DNA of 10,657 nt from Triparma columacea. Lineage: Eukaryota > Sar > Bolidophyceae > Parmales > Triparmaceae. Shown in pieces: positions 8,801 to 10,657 of the stretch. The stretch is taken from contig BRYA01000268.1 in the NCBI GenBank assembly GCA_030267965.1, positions 1 to 10,657 of the forward strand, written 5' to 3'. The notes under the pieces are model-generated. The model made no database searches and was not told where the DNA came from. It saw nothing but the letters and a program-made list of their open reading frames with translations. Each line of letters starts with the position of its first letter. Within the stretch, counting starts at the first letter, position 1. A program made the translations under genes and the position numbers.

Positions 8801-10071
8801 GGGAATGGTTTCCAATTTTGATTGGCTTTAAGCCTGCTGTTGATGCTTACAGGGTTGCAAAGGGAGAAAAGCAAGAGGCTGGACAATCATTTGATGCTCT
8901 ACAAGAGATGGCTTTCATGAAAGGAGCTGAGATGTTTGCTGAAGCAATCCCTGGTGTGATTATTCAATTTATGGCTATTGTAACAAATGATGGAAAGGAG
9001 GTTGCAAGTGCAGCCTGGATCTCTGTTGTTGTCTCAGCTTTGACAACAGGATATGCATCAGCAACTATAAGTTATGACTTTGACACTGACTCAGTGAAGA
9101 GAGAAAAAGAACCTGACTTCTATGGGTATGTGCCTACAAATCCCACAAAAAGATCAATCATATTTGTTTCAATGGCACTCTTTAGTGCAGGTATGCTTGT
9201 TTTAAGGTGCATGACAATAGTTGTGTTAGGGCTACTTGGTGGTAGAGGGGTTTCTTTGTATATTGGGGCCGATCTTGGTCTGTATTTTTTGGTAAAGGTC
9301 TTAAGAGGAGACTTTTGGTATTGGATTCCTGTTGGTGGCAATGCAGAAATAGTGAATAGTATTGCCTGCAGATTGTTGGTGAAAGTGGTGGGAGATTTCA
9401 CTTCAGTTGTGCAGTTTAGGCATCCTAATGAGATTGGAGGTATATATTGGATGTTTGGAATGATATTGACAATGGTAAGTCTCCCAGTAGCTATAACTCT
9501 AGCTGAAAGGGGAGATGTTGCAGAAGAGAGGCTTAAACTGGCATGGAAAATAGTTGGAATATTTATACCATGTACAGTTGTGTTGTTTGCTGTATTTTTC
9601 TTTAGCATTGAAAAAAAATACTGGGGAACCTTCTACAGCTTGGAGAGAGGAAAAGATGTTGCACTTGCCCGCTTTCGTAATTCAAACGATGATAAAAAGA
9701 AGGCAACGGCAATTTTTACAAACTCCAAACACTATTGGAAATCAATTGAAGAAGAAGTAAGAACTTGGGTACAGGCAAACTGGGAAAGTTGGGAGGAGGA
9801 GAAGCCAGATTGGTTTGATGATGCAATGAGAGCAAGAGTGCCAGTTAAATACATTCCAGAATCTGGAGATGCTAGAAGAAGAGAGAGTGTAAGGAGAGCA
9901 AGTGTTGATGCTGAAGCTGAGGGTGGTGTAGCAGGTACTTTGATAACAAATATTAGGAGAGCAAGTGTTGGAGGCGCTGATGGTGGAGTTATGGAAGGGG
10001 CAGGAGATGGAAAGGCTAAAGTAAGCAGTGTTGTGCCTGTAGAAGATGATGAGGATGACAGAGGGGGATAA
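2869..10071 (+). CDS. Giant START-array / duplicated XK-like membrane protein (2,400 aa)
   Basis: No named family covers the whole protein. ATG 2869 is the first in frame after a stop at 2755 and follows a splice acceptor by 14 nt. Approximate order by residue: 1-75 low-complexity lead; 80-220 degenerate START-like half; 238-254 SARPSFK repeats; START-like units at 344-520, 570-775 and 814-1014, each preceded by an acidic helix (LTTEEE 304, ELEEDQ 544, YTEEEE 784); a shortened unit at 1024-1160. Then two copies of a ~616-aa module (1162-1750, 1778-2370). Each has about ten hydrophobic segments, with D..TD in the first (D1310, T1313, D1314) and R..E.F.E..P...Q later (E1405-Q1417), both reminiscent of XK/XKR scramblases, then W..NW..WEEE.P.WF and three RRxS sites. 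START domains bind lipids and XKR proteins scramble phospholipids; I infer lipid transfer coupled to scrambling at an endomembrane. The ORF is real: 7.2 kb open with coherent internal repeats. Function is tentative. Confidence 0.93.
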   Translation: MSMKVCPKQEDEQAGVVNDAGKTNLVSESPSAPNHTPSAIHGPVDIDYTALGPEQVKLVKLLDDRGAVEGLIDNSTGVDVKIMELADVFHDERDKIIDFLLTDCEQGKFRRKTLQEYDKKEGVIHRLVYWQHYGSGNKFVEFLLDVKVISPDKSTNIVELAPLDEDDLSDEASAMLVEILASIKTKTVKQGVIKGELSFTDFEFGQTAVTVVGTLKAEERATEMKSEGDVRTNKSSKSARPSFKSARPARPSFKSDGKSDTKSAYTSLKGILNEVMDEFRQPAVIDERRKRHFVEEVMPRAPHLTTEEEAMLERVRRLEKGFHTKGKRVKGTLKEDIDKFLWREGDNLWGGFGVTVDKSAKGVLAEQFLLDTFQWSEEHFEINGNLPRVIRNDFDGTRSMHYHLGVKVPAFSNRIFQNWFVWKEVKLENGRTSYMLAFVPLTEYPGGGFKDLSKEGFVLAESTGVYFFNEIAPNVCRVTRIQTVNLKFTGLLQKAVMDKAIDYLAKSQLIEANRLQEKFRRNGKDVDAEVRWALVERMREGVELEEDQKKVFEDLEKLFGGEEEGRWGPLESPYEGVKMEIKYKQQEEGKKTLGFGRAECVADCSAEEAAAWFFEYCSRERMLKSRERVEPARLEIKMEVWERINEKLFAVVMRPPFPFQKREFVMRYVWQKGHQDGIMSIAFVPAKEQVDYGGNLGKLVKATTSGILTAKNIEDQNGVLQCKLTLAQYMDTGGHIPVKIVDRSTPRVLSTIAVLRDSFKRDEEVDKAALASLANIIKNEPQDYTEEEEKAIRKGKEFHEKCKEDKHFDELKSPHKRVKMKLVHVDGASMGTGLATTVVDASVEECAAHEFYFDSREFRKTSKERGITEYHIKKSNGHTCFFISTRELGIPGFAPRALRSKVTWFKQDDGKVIIDVADTDELQVDFQVKIGSVVVKAHTVWVFEPIDPIGDVPQTSVTFTTKVDLGGAFYSSIMNKLVSRFLAQVSDLRKKFDKSKEIDAFKRQQIIEKLEEIAIEGAPGIESHFDEIDGAQKFSYGLTGQTLIKAEKGMGWGKTSITVRASHKEVAAFFWVLKSGVESQPVIHRVNNKTLVITVEQEGQFTAVRFSEAGQMKTNVEMIARHKGLGKAASKQSVIKHLSMATVAAYNFDNLLESTEAGEQDGRRFGEQLMERERKRNVGDSKVEVVREFIAANRAMREITEQHGFMRTMLYAVVMNKFKRRATNEGEVKSEEEARGWEIGSAMTAVMLTTATAAHAVDEWAHQFTEMQEVMKKQQWLRPMLVEIVKKLFMKSNLGLKARVTVGAATSMVDLLTDIYVTYKFASDRKWGYFKASLASLAVSIGIQMLAVWAQNKNLGMKKVLREWFPILIGFKPALDAYRIAKGGKQELGTAVDPMVEMTYMRGAEMFAEAIPGVIIQLMAMATSDKEVKTSAWLSVAVSAITTGFASATISYDWDTDPAKREAAPDFYGYIPANASKRTVVFVSMLLFTAGMLLIRCTTIVLLGLMGGNWAFLYIGADLGLYILVKILRGDFWYWFPTGGNLEIVTSIVMRVVVKIIVDFTSIAHFRHSNEVGGAYWLFGLVLTMGSLPVSIYIASPYVDERAIDIASFTVKYIILITTLCFAVFFLNIERKYLHTFWSTQTSKAQKIAYFLEGNNDAKKSLVFTCSRRQWASIEADLRRWVEMNWAIWEEEQPEWFTDVRKAMVPVDFIPQDGDARRRESVRRASVDAEAEGGLAGGLRASIRRASVGMDNGGALVSSHAVNDTTQDYADLDPNKIGKLLGEQLLVALSFRKKGVAKEDAVRSFMVNNYILRQAVEKYKFIISMLGAIFKNKLCKLRKVEGKAVELGEKEGKEIGESLARSLAINTQPVAAVDAFILNFSALQELDGEYKWFRPMLETISYRLLEEVPWGLKLRVTVGAITSMTDLLTDVYVTYMFWSDEKFGYFKASLASLVASIGLQMFAVWVQNRNLGMMRVLREWFPILIGFKPAVDAYRVAKGEKQEAGQSFDALQEMAFMKGAEMFAEAIPGVIIQFMAIVTNDGKEVASAAWISVVVSALTTGYASATISYDFDTDSVKREKEPDFYGYVPTNPTKRSIIFVSMALFSAGMLVLRCMTIVVLGLLGGRGVSLYIGADLGLYFLVKVLRGDFWYWIPVGGNAEIVNSIACRLLVKVVGDFTSVVQFRHPNEIGGIYWMFGMILTMVSLPVAITLAERGDVAEERLKLAWKIVGIFIPCTVVLFAVFFFSIEKKYWGTFYSLERGKDVALARFRNSNDDKKKATAIFTNSKHYWKSIEEEVRTWVQANWESWEEEKPDWFDDAMRARVPVKYIPESGDARRRESVRRASVDAEAEGGVAGTLITNIRRASVGGADGGVMEGAGDGKAKVSSVVPVEDDEDDRGG
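3580..3630 (+). repeat. In-frame minisatellite encoding SARPSFK / RPSFK
   Basis: A 21-nt unit, AGTGCGCGCCCTAGTTTCAA plus G (3580-3600), is followed by a 15-nt partial copy (3601-3615) and a second CGCCCTAGTTTCAAA (3616-3630). It encodes SARPSFK, SARPA, RPSFK (residues 238-254). It lies in a basic, Ser/Lys-rich linker between the first degenerate START half and the first full START unit. All unit lengths are multiples of three, so copy-number change would preserve the frame. Confidence 0.9.
6352..8113 (+). repeat. Membrane module, copy A of an intragenic tandem duplication
   Basis: Encodes residues 1162-1748. Layout: helical lead-in with GEQL; first membrane segment about 1299-1321 with DLLTD; second about 1331-1350; the EMFAEAIPGVIIQ segment about 1403-1422; then 1432-1452, 1479-1503, 1510-1529, 1543-1564, 1575-1594 and 1607-1627; W-rich helix 1685-1697; basic tail with RRxS serines at 1721, 1726 and 1747. 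The GEQL, YFKASLASL and FAEAIPG landmarks all recur 1,848 nt downstream in copy B. Confidence 0.93.
8200..9970 (+). repeat. Membrane module, copy B of an intragenic tandem duplication
   Basis: Encodes residues 1778-2367 and matches copy A with an offset of 616 residues from GEQL through the membrane core, becoming 619 by the tail. By hand alignment the YFKASLASL-to-DAYRVAKG stretch differs from copy A at 10 of 55 residues. The helical lead-in (first ~120 residues) is far more diverged. The tail carries RRxS serines at 2340, 2345 and 2366, then a Gly-rich, acidic C-terminus (EDDEDD). Confidence 0.93.
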
Positions 10072-10596
10072 ACTTAGTTGAGAATCGAATACGATTTGAA
10101 ACTTATAGAAATATGTTATGTGCCAAGAGAAGATGTAGTTGGAGAGTACATAAATAAGCGGCAACATACTGTCAGGAGAATTAAAGGTTTTTTAAGTTCT
10201 TACTATTTATTTTTCGCTCTTTAGTAGTTTGTTATGATAAAAAGTGTTGTTGGATGTTGGGATGGGAGACTGAGGGTAAGAGAAGGGAGTGTGTAGGGAG
10301 AGTATTGTGTAGGTAAGTGAAAGGGAGAGAAGAAGGGAAGAGAAGAGAGGAATGAGGCTGACAGGGGGTCGTGTAGTCGTTTTGCAGGGAGGTTCAGCAT
10401 TAAGAAATTGTATTTAAGTTAGCAATTGGTATCAGGAGAGATGAAGAAGAAGGGATCAGATGAGAGGAGGACGGGAAGCAGTGAAGTGGAAGGTGGAGAG
10501 GTGCGAATAGGTAGAGGAAGTTGCAGCAGGTGACATTGTGGAAACGATGAGGATATGAGCGTTACTTTTCTAAGATTGTTACCAAATTTGCCCCAT
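10072..10596 (+). other. 3' flank of the giant gene; purine-rich, no gene seen
   Basis: The first ~170 nt are AT-rich and probably 3' UTR. From about 10255 to 10530 the plus strand is strongly G/A-rich (many GGGAGA, GAAGAA and GAGAGG blocks) without a clear repeat unit. Neither strand carries a convincing ORF or an RNA gene that I can recognise. The minus-strand ORF overlapping the end of the giant gene (9742-10167) is an antisense shadow. Confidence 0.6.
10180..10185 (+). promoter_or_regulatory. Possible poly(A) signal (ATTAAA) for the giant gene
   Basis: ATTAAA, the common variant hexamer, lies 109 nt after the stop codon and is followed by a T-rich stretch (GGTTTTTTAAG... TATTTATTTTTC). 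Spacing and context fit a cleavage region, but the motif is short. Confidence 0.3.
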
Positions 10597-10647
10597 ATTT
10601 CTCAGATTCTGAGAAATCCAGCCTTATATTTCTCAGGCCTGAGAAAT
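10597..10647. repeat. Two tandem palindromes (31-nt period), array probably continues past the edge
   Basis: The first palindrome (10597-10617) has arms ATTTCTCAGA and TCTGAGAAAT around one T. The second (10628-10647) has arms ATTTCTCAGG and CCTGAGAAAT with no spacer. Both are perfect. The separating sequence CCAGCCTTAT resembles the sequence before the first copy (GCCCCAT) and after the second (ACAGCCCATA), so the whole ~31-nt block appears to be a tandem unit cut by the window end. Confidence 0.88.
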
Positions 10648-10657
10648 ACAGCCCATA

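Noticed and set aside
9120..9608. Minus-strand 162-codon ORF inside the giant gene
   Set aside because: Antisense reading of the second membrane module; Thr/Ile/Pro-rich with no motif.
10597..10657. CRISPR-like array
   Set aside because: The period and palindromes superficially recall CRISPR repeats, but the 'spacers' are about 10 nt and similar to each other, and the context is eukaryotic.

Overview
The window is nuclear DNA from a eukaryote. One gene is interrupted by short GT-AG introns with C-rich pyrimidine tracts (76-123 bp), a commander/retriever-type VPS26C gene is present, and a 2,400-residue protein combines lipid-binding and polytopic membrane modules. The overall look (compact spacing, tiny introns, giant multidomain ORF, repeated W..NW..WEEE.P.WF signature) makes me think of a stramenopile microalga, possibly a bolidophyte/Triparma-like picoplankter. 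That is a recollection-based guess and not something the bases prove.

Layout. (1) Positions 1-585, minus strand: 5' part of a multi-pass membrane protein gene, one intron visible, running off the left edge. (2) Positions 592-1827, plus strand: a complete four-exon gene for VPS26C (DSCR3-like arrestin-fold retriever subunit), head-to-head with the previous gene with only 6 nt between the proposed start codons. (3) Positions 1828-2868: non-coding, with a G-rich minisatellite, a perfect 25-nt palindrome, a possible poly(A) signal, and a probable spliced 5' leader for the next gene. (4) Positions 2869-10071, plus strand: an uninterrupted 7.2-kb ORF for a 2,400-aa protein. (5) Positions 10072-10657: 3' region, purine-rich on the plus strand, ending in two tandem palindromes that probably continue beyond the window.

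The giant protein is the centre of interest. Its N-terminal half holds three full START-like lipid-binding units plus two degenerate ones, with a period of about 240 residues and acidic helical linkers. Its C-terminal half is a tandem duplication of a ~616-residue module: a helical lead-in, a ~10-segment membrane domain whose motifs (D..TD in the first segment; R..E.F.E..P...Q later) resemble XK/XKR lipid scramblases, a conserved tryptophan-rich helix, and a basic tail with three RRxS kinase-consensus sites. The inferred role is a single-chain lipid-transfer-plus-scrambling device at a membrane contact site, analogous to the two-protein VPS13A-XK partnership. Domain assignments are from motif reading only. 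No functional link between this gene and VPS26C is shown by the sequence, although both would act on endomembranes.
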